Below, in pieces: positions 7,803-15,323 of a DNA stretch of 37,137 nucleotides. Position numbers and translations under genes: made by a program. The notes beneath the pieces were generated by a model, which did no database searches, was not told the origin of the DNA, and saw only the letters and a program-made list of their open reading frames with translations. The stretch is from NCBI GenBank assembly GCA_017883285.1, contig JADGNV010000186.1, forward strand, positions 1-37,137, written 5' to 3'. Each line of letters starts with the position of its first letter. Position 1 is the first letter of the stretch. This DNA comes from Candidatus Aminicenantota bacterium. GTDB lineage: Bacteria > Acidobacteriota > Aminicenantia > Aminicenantales > UBA4085.

Positions 7803-9986
7803 ATGAAGAAGACCGCCCTTTTCATTTTGATCGGATGGGCCGTCCTGCCCTGCCTCGGAGGCGCGGCCGAGGTGAAGGCCGTCCGCATCGCCGAGGGGCC
7901 CAAGATCGACGGCACGCTGTCCGACCCCGCCTGGGCGTCGGCCGTCCCGTTCACCGAGTTCCGCATGTTCGAGCCGACGGCGGGCGGAACGCCGACGGAA
8001 AAGACCGAGCTCCGGGTCCTCTACGACGAGGCTAACCTCTACATCGGCCTCCGCTGTTTCGACGCCGAGCCCGGCCGGATCGCGGCCAACACGATGGCCC
8101 ACGACGGCGGCGGCTCCTCGCAGAGCATGATGTATCACGGCTCGCAGCAGGGGCCGAGCGACGACCTCATCCGAGTCCTGATCGATCCCTTCCAGGACAA
8201 GCGGACCGCCTACATCTTCTATATCAATCCGCTGGGCGCCCGGAGCGAGGGCCTGGCCTTCGCCGGCAGCGCCAGCCTCAACTGGGACGGGATCTGGGAG
8301 GCGAAAAGCCGCATCCTCGACGACGGCTGGACCGCCGAGATCCGGATCCCGTTTAAGACGATCTCGTTCAATCCCGGCCTCGCCGCCTGGGGCATCAACG
8401 TCGAGCGGGTCATCGCCCGCAAGCAGGAGACCATCCGGCTCTCCGGGACGAACCGCGACAGCAATTTCAACAACCCGATGGAGGCGGCCAGCCTCGAGGG
8501 CATCGCCGGGATCAAGCAGGGCCTGGGGGTCACTTTTCGGCCCTACGGCCTGGCAGGGGTCACGAACAATCCGGCGGAGGGGGTGGCCCGCCAGGGCAAG
8601 CTCGACGGCGGGTTCGACATCTACAAGAGCTTCACTCCGAGCCTCGTCGGCGCGGTCAGCTACAACATGGACTTCGCCGAGACCGAGGTCGACGAGCGGC
8701 GCATCAACCTGACCCGCTTCCCGATCAACTTCCCCGAAAAGCGGATGTTCTTCCTCGAAGGGTCCGAGATCTTCAGCTTCAGCTCGAGCGTCAGCTTCGT
8801 GCCCTTCATCAGCCGCAAGATCGGGCTTTACGAGGGGAACCAGATCCCGGTCGTCTTCGGCTCCAAGCTGTACGGCCGCATCGGCGACACGAACGTCGCC
8901 GCCCTCGACGTCCAGACGGGGGCGTTCGAAGACATGCCGGGCCGCAACCTCCTCGCGGCGCGCGTCGTCCAGAACATCTTCGCCCAGAGCAAGGTGGGGC
9001 TCATCTTCACCAACGGTTCGCCGACCGGGGAGCGCAATTCGCTCGCCGGAGCGGACTTCAACTTCTCCTCGTCCAAGTTCCTGGGCAACAAGAACATCAT
9101 GCTCGCCGCTTGGGCGGCCTACAACTGGAACGAGAAGACCGAAGGCCGCCACCACGGCTTCGGATTCCGGGCGGATTACCCCAACGACCTGTGGAACGTC
9201 CAGTCGACTTACGCCTACTATGGAGAGTCGCTCGACCCCGGCCTGGGATACATGATGCGGAAGGGCATCCAGACGGGCTATGTCCGGGTCGCCTTCCAGC
9301 CCCGTCCGGAAGGCGGCTGGCTCGACCCGCTCGTCCGCCAGTTCTACTTCCAGGCGAGTGCCGACTATTACTGGGACCTGGCCGGCAACCTCGAGACGAG
9401 CGAAATCCAGCTCTCCCCGCTTAGCTTCAAGACCGAGAGCGGGGAGCGCCTCGCCTTCGAGATTTCCCTCAAGCGCGACGTCCTGCCCTACGATTTCGAG
9501 GTGTCGCGCGGCGTCGTCCTGGCCGCCAGACCCTACGACTGGACGAGCTATTCCGTCTCGCTCAACACCGCGACCCACCGGCCGGCCGTCTTGGATCTGA
9601 GCTACAACTTCGGGCAGTTCTATTCCGGCAACCTGGACGAATGGAGCGTCGGATTGGCGTTCAAGCTCAGTGGAACGGCCAACCTCTCGTTCAACGCCGA
9701 CCTCGTCCGCGGGCGGCTCCCCGAAGGCCGGTTCAGCGAAAACGTCTACCAGGTCAAGGCCGACATCTTCCTCTCCCCCGACCTGGGCTTGATGAACTAC
9801 ATCCAGTACGACGACATCTCCCGCCAGCTGGGCTGGAGCTCGCGGCTGCGCTGGCAGATCTCGCCCGGCAACGAGGTTTTCCTGGTCTACAACAAGAACT
9901 GGGAACGGCGCTGGGACCCCGAGAGCCGCTTCGCGCCCCTCGCCGAGCGCGGGGTCTTGAAGATCTCGTTATCGGTCCGGCCGTAA
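7803..9986 (+). CDS. Outer-membrane DUF5916 protein with N-terminal CBM9-like domain
   Basis: A 727-residue exported protein. A signal peptide (MKKTALFILIGWAVLPCLGG, about residues 1-21) precedes a carbohydrate-binding family 9-like domain: IAEGPKIDGTLSDPAWASA, LRVLYDEANLYIGLRCFD, and later WEAKSRILDDGWTAEIRIPF (roughly 25-200). The rest alternates aromatic and small residues in strand-like stretches, and includes FPEKRMFFLEGSEIF, the hallmark of DUF5916 barrels. It is expected to sit in the outer membrane and bind or admit an oligosaccharide or other ligand; the substrate is unknown. A second family member lies at 23275. It stands alone with its own promoter and is followed by the repeat-rich gap. 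Confidence 0.85.
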   Translation: MKKTALFILIGWAVLPCLGGAAEVKAVRIAEGPKIDGTLSDPAWASAVPFTEFRMFEPTAGGTPTEKTELRVLYDEANLYIGLRCFDAEPGRIAANTMAHDGGGSSQSMMYHGSQQGPSDDLIRVLIDPFQDKRTAYIFYINPLGARSEGLAFAGSASLNWDGIWEAKSRILDDGWTAEIRIPFKTISFNPGLAAWGINVERVIARKQETIRLSGTNRDSNFNNPMEAASLEGIAGIKQGLGVTFRPYGLAGVTNNPAEGVARQGKLDGGFDIYKSFTPSLVGAVSYNMDFAETEVDERRINLTRFPINFPEKRMFFLEGSEIFSFSSSVSFVPFISRKIGLYEGNQIPVVFGSKLYGRIGDTNVAALDVQTGAFEDMPGRNLLAARVVQNIFAQSKVGLIFTNGSPTGERNSLAGADFNFSSSKFLGNKNIMLAAWAAYNWNEKTEGRHHGFGFRADYPNDLWNVQSTYAYYGESLDPGLGYMMRKGIQTGYVRVAFQPRPEGGWLDPLVRQFYFQASADYYWDLAGNLETSEIQLSPLSFKTESGERLAFEISLKRDVLPYDFEVSRGVVLAARPYDWTSYSVSLNTATHRPAVLDLSYNFGQFYSGNLDEWSVGLAFKLSGTANLSFNADLVRGRLPEGRFSENVYQVKADIFLSPDLGLMNYIQYDDISRQLGWSSRLRWQISPGNEVFLVYNKNWERRWDPESRFAPLAERGVLKISLSVRP

Positions 9987-10408
9987 AGAACGGGCTCGGG
10001 CGCGGCTCCCGCCCCAGTCGCTCTCGCGGCTCACCCACCCAAATAACATAATGGTCGGGGGCTTCCGGGCGGGGGGCTCCGAAAGTACGCCGATTTTCCC
10101 CGGCGAGGAAAATCGGCTCGTTCCCTCGGCTTGCTCCCGCGATCCGCCTTCGACGGATCGCGGTCCATGCCCGCTGCACCTCGGTATGCCTTTCTCCGCC
10201 CCACCGCCCTCGCGCCCCCATTATATCTTATGAATCGCCGCAGGTTCTTTGTGGGGATTGAATAGGCGCAGGAGTTGGCGCGGCGCGAGCCCCGGTCGCT
10301 CGAAGCGGCGGGGACCCGCGGTTTGCGGGTGAGCCGCGAGAGCGACTGGGGCGGGAGCCGCGTCGAACCGCCCCTCCGAGCCCCCCGAGGGAACGAGCCG
10401 GGGAATTT
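9987..10408. repeat. Gene-free patch of interleaved inverted repeats
   Basis: This 422-nt gap holds no convincing gene or tRNA. It contains a perfect 36-bp inverted repeat (10001-10036 and 10327-10362, arm beginning CGCGGCTCCCGCCCCAGTCG) and a perfect 16-bp inverted repeat (10114-10129 and 10385-10400, arm CGGCTCGTTCCCTCGG). Their order is A-B-A'-B', so they interleave rather than nest. Local hairpins lie at 10089-10117 (11-bp stem, 7-nt loop), 10138-10162 (9-bp stem, 7-nt loop) and 10314-10330 (6-bp stem). It lies between convergent genes (DUF5916 gene and pdxB-like gene). Confidence 0.8.
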
Positions 10409-11581
10409 TTATTGAACTTTATACCGGAATCCTAAGGCGGCCAGGACTTTCCCCAACCCTTCGTGCACGCGCGGCAGGCGGACCGTGACGTTGGAGAATT
10501 CGCGGCGGACGCGATACCCCGCCCGCAGCCCCCGGAAATAATCCGGCCGCTCCTCCGCGGGAAGCGCGGCGGCTCGCCGCAGCAGGCCGTCGTCCACCCG
10601 GATGTCGTAGCAGGCCGTCACGACGGTCCGAAGGATGTCCTCGGGCAGAAGGGGGTCGGGCTCCACCCGGATGTCCGTGATCTCGGGAGGCGGGATTTCC
10701 TTGAACGGGTCCCACGGCGCGGTCAACCCGAAATGGCGGCAAAAAGCCTTGCGGACCAACCGGACGGCGTTGAGTTTCCCCTCCATCGAATAGCCGGCGA
10801 CGTGGGCCGTGCCCAGCGCCGTCCGCGACAGGAGCTCGAGATCGACGTCGGGCTCGTTTTCCCAGACATCGAGAATCGCGGCCGCCAGATGCCCCCCGGC
10901 CAGGGCCCGCTTTAAAGCACCTGTGGGAACGACGGCGCCCCGCGAGGCGTTGACGAGCACCGCGCCCGGCTTCATCCGGGCGAGGCGCCCGGCGTCGAAC
11001 AGCTGATAAGTCGCGTCCTCGCCCGACCGCGTCAGGGGGACGTGAAGAGTGACGATATCGGCGGCCATCAGGTCGTCGAGCGGAAGGAAGCCTGCCGGGC
11101 CTTCCTCCCGAGCCCGGGGCGGGTCGTTCAGGAGGACGGACATGCCGAGGCCGGCCGCCGTCGCCGCGACTTTGCGGCCGACGCTGCCCACGCCGACGAC
11201 GCCCAGCGTCTTTCCCCGGAGGAGGAACGACTTCTCCCTGGCCAAGTGGAGGAGGGCGGCGAATATGTATTCCTTCACCGAGTCGGAGTTGCATCCGGGC
11301 GCGTTGGCGAACGCGATCCCGCGGTCGGCGAGCTCGTCGAGGTCGACGTGGTCGGTGCCGATCGAGGCCGAGCCGACGAACGCGACCGGACTGCCGTCGA
11401 GGAGCGCGGCCGTGACCTTCGTCTCGGAGCGGACGATGAGCGCCTCGGCCCGGCGGACAGCCTCGCGGGTGATCGACGTGGTCGGCAGAGCCGCGACTTC
11501 GCCAAACGGGGCGAACGCCTTCTCGACAAGCGGGATGTTCCGGTCGGCGACGATTCTCAGGGGCTTTCTCGGTGTCGACAT
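10409..11581 (-). CDS. pdxB: Erythronate-4-phosphate dehydrogenase-like (PdxB) D-2-hydroxyacid dehydrogenase
   Basis: A 390-residue NAD-dependent D-2-hydroxyacid dehydrogenase. The N-terminus RIVADRNIPLVEKAFAPFGE and VGSASIGTDHVDLD followed by APGCNSDSVKEY are diagnostic of PdxB, which oxidises 4-phosphoerythronate in the DXP-independent route to pyridoxal phosphate. The Rossmann motif is GVGSVG (130-135). Catalytic residues are recognisable as Arg in NASRGAVV, Glu in DVWENEP and His in GTAHVAGYS. A C-terminal extension of about 100 residues matches the PdxB dimerisation domain. An in-frame ATG at 11623 would add 14 unrelated residues and lies upstream of the predicted -10, so 11581 is preferred. 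No SD is visible. Confidence 0.85.
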   Translation of the reverse strand: MSTPRKPLRIVADRNIPLVEKAFAPFGEVAALPTTSITREAVRRAEALIVRSETKVTAALLDGSPVAFVGSASIGTDHVDLDELADRGIAFANAPGCNSDSVKEYIFAALLHLAREKSFLLRGKTLGVVGVGSVGRKVAATAAGLGMSVLLNDPPRAREEGPAGFLPLDDLMAADIVTLHVPLTRSGEDATYQLFDAGRLARMKPGAVLVNASRGAVVPTGALKRALAGGHLAAAILDVWENEPDVDLELLSRTALGTAHVAGYSMEGKLNAVRLVRKAFCRHFGLTAPWDPFKEIPPPEITDIRVEPDPLLPEDILRTVVTACYDIRVDDGLLRRAAALPAEERPDYFRGLRAGYRVRREFSNVTVRLPRVHEGLGKVLAALGFRYKVQ

Positions 11582-11592
11582 CGGTGCAGGAA

Positions 11593-11622
11593 AATATACA
11601 TCATCGCTCGGGGCCGCGTCCA
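11593..11622 (-). promoter_or_regulatory. Predicted promoter of pdxB, almost leaderless
   Basis: On the minus strand TGGACG (11617-11622), 18-bp spacer, TATATT (11593-11598). Transcription would start only about 5 nt before the ATG at 11581, which fits the absence of a Shine-Dalgarno sequence. A 43-nt repeat module ends 3 nt upstream of the -35 box. Confidence 0.45.
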
Positions 11623-11625
11623 CAT

Positions 11626-11668
11626 GTCATTGCGAGTCATCGCGCTTTTGCGCGATGGCGAAGCAATC
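11626..11668 (-). repeat. 43-nt hairpin repeat, copy a
   Basis: Read on the minus strand: GATTGCTTCGC, stem CATCGCGC, loop AAAA, stem GCGCGATG, then ACTCGCAATGAC. The two flanks are identical to those of the copy at 14334-14376 while the stem differs. It is inverted relative to copy b, 16 nt away; those 16 nt are themselves palindromic (CCCTT-CGCCG-AAGGG). Confidence 0.85.
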
Positions 11669-11684
11669 CCCCTTCGCCGAAGGG

Positions 11685-11727
11685 GATTGCCGCGTCGCCC
11701 CGCGAGAGCGGGGCTCCTCGCAATGAC
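11685..11727 (+). repeat. 43-nt hairpin repeat, copy b
   Basis: GATTGCCGCGTC, stem GCCCCGC, loop GAGA, stem GCGGGGC, then TCCTCGCAATGAC: same length and outer sequence as the other two copies, different paired stem. It ends 6 nt before the hemW stop codon. Confidence 0.8.
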
Positions 11728-11733
11728 CCGCGG

Positions 11734-12864
11734 TTACACGAACGCCGCGAGGACCCGGTTGGAGACGAGGAGCTTGTCTTCCGGAATGCGGAGGATGTCC
11801 TGTTCGATAATGATCAAGCCGTCCCGTTCGAACGCGGCGATTTCCGGGGCGAACCAAGCCCGGAGATCGACGCCAAACCGCGCCCGGAAATCGGCGAGAT
11901 CGATTCCCCCGACGAGACGGAGACCCGAGACGAGGGCCTCGCGGAAATTCCGCGCTGGATCGAGGGCCACCCCTTCGGCCCGCGGGCCGGTCCCGTCCCT
12001 CAAGGCCGCCACCCAGCGGCCGACGTCTTCGATGTTCGACCAGCGCTCCGGGCCGACATGCGAGGCGGCCGAAGGCCCCAGGCCCAGGAACGGTTCGTAG
12101 CGCCAGTATTTCAGATTGTGAAGACAGGCATGCCCGGGCCGGGCGAAATTCGATATTTCGTATCGCTCGAACCCCAGCCTCCGAAGGCCCGCGGCGGCGA
12201 GCTCGAAGGCGTCGGCCGCCCGGTCCTCGTCGACGGGATTATTCTTCAGCACGGTTTCAAACGGCAATCCCTCGACGTTTTCGAGGAGATAGAGCGAGAC
12301 GTGGTCGGGCGAGGTCCGCTCCACGGCTTCGAGCGTCCGCTCGAGAGAGGCAGGCGTCTCGCCCGGAACGCCGACCATGAGGTCGAGGCCGACCGAGCGG
12401 AATCCCGCCGCCCGGGCGCGCCTGAGGAACGATTCCGCCGCGGCGGCCGCATATTCGCGGCCGAGAATTTCGAGCGTCCGGTCATCGAAAGCCTGGACGC
12501 CGACGCTCAGTCGGGTGACGCCCGCCTGCGACCATCCGGCCAGCGTCTCGGGACCGGTCTCCGAAGCGGGATTCGCTTCGAGGGTGAATTCCCGGACGGA
12601 CAGCCGGAAATGCCGGCCGAGAAGCTCAAGGAGTTCGGAAATATCCGCGGGGCCGAGGAGCGAGGGAGTTCCGCCGCCGACGTAAAGCGTGTCGAATTCC
12701 AATCCCAGTCCGGACCGGAGGGCGGCCTCGCGATCCAATCCTTCCCGCCAAGCGGCGAAGCCTCCATCCGGGAGCGGCACGCTGGCGAAGTGGCAATAAG
12801 GGCATTTCCGCCGGCAGAAGGGGAAATGGACATAGAGCCCGGCTTTTTCAGGCGGCGGGCTCAT
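11734..12864 (-). CDS. hemW: HemW-like radical SAM protein (coproporphyrinogen III oxidase-like, heme chaperone)
   Basis: A 376-residue radical SAM protein. The N-terminus GLYVHFPFCRRKCPYCHF carries the CX3CX2C cluster motif (Cys17, 21, 24); the residue pattern after the third Cys (CHF rather than the CXC of HemN) points to HemW, a heme-handling relative of oxygen-independent coproporphyrinogen oxidase. TLYVGGGTPSLL, LSVGVQAFDDRTLEILGR, GLDLMVGVPGET and ISNFARPGHACLHNLKYW are all family landmarks. The frame is open far upstream, but the ATG at 12864 follows GAGAGGGGAG and starts directly before the first strand. The APC transporter gene ends 20 nt upstream, so both may be read from the promoter at 14295-14323. 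Confidence 0.9.
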   Translation of the reverse strand: MSPPPEKAGLYVHFPFCRRKCPYCHFASVPLPDGGFAAWREGLDREAALRSGLGLEFDTLYVGGGTPSLLGPADISELLELLGRHFRLSVREFTLEANPASETGPETLAGWSQAGVTRLSVGVQAFDDRTLEILGREYAAAAAESFLRRARAAGFRSVGLDLMVGVPGETPASLERTLEAVERTSPDHVSLYLLENVEGLPFETVLKNNPVDEDRAADAFELAAAGLRRLGFERYEISNFARPGHACLHNLKYWRYEPFLGLGPSAASHVGPERWSNIEDVGRWVAALRDGTGPRAEGVALDPARNFREALVSGLRLVGGIDLADFRARFGVDLRAWFAPEIAAFERDGLIIIEQDILRIPEDKLLVSNRVLAAFV

Positions 12865-12884
12865 CTCCCCTCTCGCGTTCCCGT

Positions 12885-14264
12885 TCACGCTCCGGCGGCC
12901 GGCGTCGAAGGGGCCTCCCTTGGCTGCGGCTTGCCGGCCTTTCTCTTCCAATAGACATAGGCCGGGATGCCGAGGAGGATGATGATCAGCCCGATGACCG
13001 TGTTGCCGAACTTCGCGATGAGCGAGTTCACGGAAATGTAGAGCGCGGCGAGGATGAACAGGACGGGCGTCACGGGATACCCCCACGTCTTGTAAGGCCG
13101 GGGCAGATCGGGCCGCTTTTTCCGGAGGATCATCACCGCCCCGACGGTCAACCCGAAAAAGATCCACAGGCCGAAGACAACGTAGGTGAAGAGCTGCTCG
13201 AACGTGCCCGAGGCGCAGAGGAGCGCGGCCCACAAGCTGACGGCCAGGAGCGAAAAATGGGGGGTGAGGAAGCGGGGGTGGAGCTTGGCCACGCTTTTGA
13301 AGAAGACGCCGTCGCGGGCCATGGCGTAATAGACCCGCGGGCCGGTCAGGAGATGGCCGTTGCACGCCCCTGCGATCGAAAATAGGATGGCCAAGGCGAT
13401 GAACGTCCCGCCGGCCGGCCCGACGGCGAAGGCCATGACGTCGCTCGCGATCCGGCTGGACTTGGCGACCTCCTGGACGGGAAACGCATAGAGGTAGGCC
13501 AGGTTCGCCCCGAGGTAAAGGAGGATGACGAGCAGCGTCCCGACGAAGATGCCGAAGGGGAGGTTCTTCTCCGGGTTCTTGATCTCGCCGGCGCTGAACG
13601 TCGAGACTTCCCAGCCCTTGAACGCCCAGAGGACCGCGACGAGGGCGACCCCGAACGGCCCGAGCATCCCTCCCGCGGGCGCGTCCGGCGCCGGCGTGAC
13701 GAAGTGCGAAACGCTCCCCTTGGCGAAAGCGAATACCCCGCCGATCAGGACAACGAGGGCGGCGAACTTGATGACCGTGAACAGGTTCTGGACGAGGGCC
13801 CCCCATTTCACCCCAAGGAAATTGACAAGGGCCAGGGCGAAGATGAGGGCGATCGCCACGAGCTTCGTCGCGACCGGCGAGAGGGCCACGAAATGGGGCA
13901 GGTATTTGGAGGAGAAGGCGACGGCCAGGGTGGCCATGCTGCCGGCATCGATGATCAGGAAGAGCGTCCAGCCGAAGAGGAACGCGACGAGCGGCCCATA
14001 GGCTTCGCGGAGATAGACGTACATCCCGCCCGCCTGGGGATACGCGGCGCCGAGCTCGGACAGGGACAGCGCCCCGAAAAAGCTCAGCACCCCGCCCACC
14101 ACCCAGACCGCGAGCATGAGGACCGGCGATCCGAGGTCGGCAGCCATGGCGGACGGCACGATGAAGATGCCCGACCCGATCATGGTCCCGACGACGATGC
14201 CGACGATGCTGAGCGGGCCGAGGACCCGGGGAAGGGCCCGGTCCGGCGGGGACATGTGACTCAC
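12885..14264 (-). CDS. APC-superfamily amino-acid permease/exchanger (LAT/SteT-like)
   Basis: A 459-residue membrane protein with about 12 hydrophobic segments, beginning LGPLSIVGIVVGTMIGSGIF, the GxG-containing first helix of APC transporters that contacts the amino-acid substrate. Other family marks are GGVLSFFGALSLSELGAAYP, AGGMYVYLREAYGP, WAFKGWEVSTFSAGEIKNPE and LRKKRPDLPRPYKTWGYP. It probably takes up or exchanges amino acids across the inner membrane; the substrate cannot be read. The start is taken as GTG at 14264 because AAGGAGG (14270-14276) lies 5 nt before it; the ATG three codons later would have a 14-nt gap. The reading frame extends further upstream, but that part runs over the promoter and the repeat at 14334. 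Confidence 0.9.
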   Translation of the reverse strand: MSHMSPPDRALPRVLGPLSIVGIVVGTMIGSGIFIVPSAMAADLGSPVLMLAVWVVGGVLSFFGALSLSELGAAYPQAGGMYVYLREAYGPLVAFLFGWTLFLIIDAGSMATLAVAFSSKYLPHFVALSPVATKLVAIALIFALALVNFLGVKWGALVQNLFTVIKFAALVVLIGGVFAFAKGSVSHFVTPAPDAPAGGMLGPFGVALVAVLWAFKGWEVSTFSAGEIKNPEKNLPFGIFVGTLLVILLYLGANLAYLYAFPVQEVAKSSRIASDVMAFAVGPAGGTFIALAILFSIAGACNGHLLTGPRVYYAMARDGVFFKSVAKLHPRFLTPHFSLLAVSLWAALLCASGTFEQLFTYVVFGLWIFFGLTVGAVMILRKKRPDLPRPYKTWGYPVTPVLFILAALYISVNSLIAKFGNTVIGLIIILLGIPAYVYWKRKAGKPQPREAPSTPAAGA

Positions 14265-14294
14265 GCGCGCCTCCTTGTCCGTGTTCGCGCTCCG

Positions 14295-14323
14295 CTTATA
14301 GCAGAGGGTCCGGGCATTGTCAA
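14295..14323 (-). promoter_or_regulatory. Strong predicted promoter of the APC transporter/hemW pair
   Basis: Minus-strand TTGACA (14318-14323, perfect -35), 17-bp spacer, TATAAG (14295-14300). It is 30 nt upstream of the GTG start. The third 43-nt repeat starts 10 nt further upstream. Confidence 0.7.
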
Positions 14324-14333
14324 ACCTCGAGGA

Positions 14334-14376
14334 GATTGCTTCGCCACGCCGCAGGAGCGGCGTGACTCGCAATGAC
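14334..14376 (+). repeat. 43-nt hairpin repeat, copy c
   Basis: GATTGCTTCGC, stem CACGCCGC, loop AGGA, stem GCGGCGTG, then ACTCGCAATGAC. Flanks identical to copy a (11626-11668), stem changed on both sides so pairing is kept. Confidence 0.85.
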
Positions 14377-14393
14377 AGACTGCAACCTTTTTC

Positions 14394-14423
14394 TGGAAAC
14401 CGACGTTGGAATCGGTGTAGAAT
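14394..14423 (+). promoter_or_regulatory. Possible promoter of the 14446 beta-barrel gene
   Basis: TGGAAA (14394-14399), 18-bp spacer, TAGAAT (14418-14423); good -10, poor -35. Confidence 0.35.
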
Positions 14424-14445
14424 GATGGGGTAAAGGAGTACGACG

Positions 14446-15255
14446 ATGTCACGGACCAGAATGATCCTCCGACAGCTCTTGGGAGTTGCCCTGACCCTGT
14501 TGCTCATCGCGGGCTTCGCCAGCGCCCAGCGGCGCGACCGCGGACCCGGTACCCAGGACTATTACCGCTTCTCCCTCTCGATGGCCGGCGGCTACGGCTT
14601 CTCGGAAGCCCACCGCGGGCTCCTCGATCTCCAGGCGGAGCTCCAATACGGACTCACCCCCAGGCTGCGCCTCGGCCTGGGCTTCGGATACATGAACGAC
14701 CACGGCCGGCAGGGCGGCGACATGGACCGGCGCGATCAGCGCGGCGGCATGCAGACCGGCTTCATGGGCTGGAACAGCGACGTCGTCGGACCGCAAAACG
14801 GCGGTTTGAACGCCCGCATCCTGCCGTTGAGCCTCAACCTCTATTACGGACTGCCGATCGGCCGCAAATGGAGCGTCTTCATGAGCGGCGGGGGCAGCTA
14901 TTACTTCGGATCGTTCGCCGGGCCGGCCGACGACCAGCACAAGCGCGCCTGGGGCGGCCAGGCCGGGCTCGGCGTCGAGTACCGCATCGCCCAGAGCATC
15001 CAGCTCGTGGCCGAGGCGGCCTATCGCTTCGTCGAATTCCACGGCGTCCTCGTCCAGAACATCCAACCTGATAATCCCTGGCAGAGGCTCATACCCCTCG
15101 TGGATTCGATCGCGAGAAGCGAAAACGCGGCCGTTTCCCGCGTGGCCGATTTCCTCCGGGGCGGGCTCGTCCAGCTCGCGCCGAAGCCGACCCGGTCCAC
15201 GGACCTGAACCTCAACGGCCTCAGCCTGCGCATGGGCGTCAAATTCGGGATTTAA
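14446..15255 (+). CDS. Small outer-membrane beta-barrel protein, function unknown
   Basis: A 269-residue exported protein with a clear signal peptide (hydrophobic LLGVALTLLLIAGFASA, cleavage after about residue 27). The mature part has amphipathic strands of the OmpA/OMP_b-brl type: FSLSMAGGYGFSEAHRG, LRLGLGFGYMND, LPLSLNLYYGLPIG, WSVFMSGGGSYYFGSF, AGLGVEYRIAQSIQLVAEAA, ending LSLRMGVKFGI. A loop of about 35 residues rich in Gly, Asp, Arg and Gln (MNDHGRQGGDMDRRDQRGG onward) is probably surface-exposed. SD GGAG lies 9 nt before the ATG. No specific function can be read; it may be structural or a porin-like sensor. The MutS-like gene follows closely on the same strand. Confidence 0.75.
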   Translation: MSRTRMILRQLLGVALTLLLIAGFASAQRRDRGPGTQDYYRFSLSMAGGYGFSEAHRGLLDLQAELQYGLTPRLRLGLGFGYMNDHGRQGGDMDRRDQRGGMQTGFMGWNSDVVGPQNGGLNARILPLSLNLYYGLPIGRKWSVFMSGGGSYYFGSFAGPADDQHKRAWGGQAGLGVEYRIAQSIQLVAEAAYRFVEFHGVLVQNIQPDNPWQRLIPLVDSIARSENAAVSRVADFLRGGLVQLAPKPTRSTDLNLNGLSLRMGVKFGI

Positions 15256-15323
15256 ACAGAACCGTTCCCCTTTCCGGACTCCTGTCCGGTCCCGCCACCG
15301 CTTATGGGGAGGGGATCGCTATC

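Noticed and set aside
7743-9578. 611-codon open frame antisense to the DUF5916 gene
   Set aside because: Shadow frame of GC-rich coding DNA: no signal, motif or SD, and the + strand protein is clearly real.
10001-10400. tRNA or small structured RNA gene
   Set aside because: No cloverleaf, anticodon arm or TpsiC-like sequence could be fitted to the hairpins; described as repeats instead.
12865-13806. N-terminal extension of hemW up to 13806
   Set aside because: It lies antisense-free but in the wrong frame over the APC transporter; the translated sequence has no family resemblance and the ATG at 12864 has an SD.
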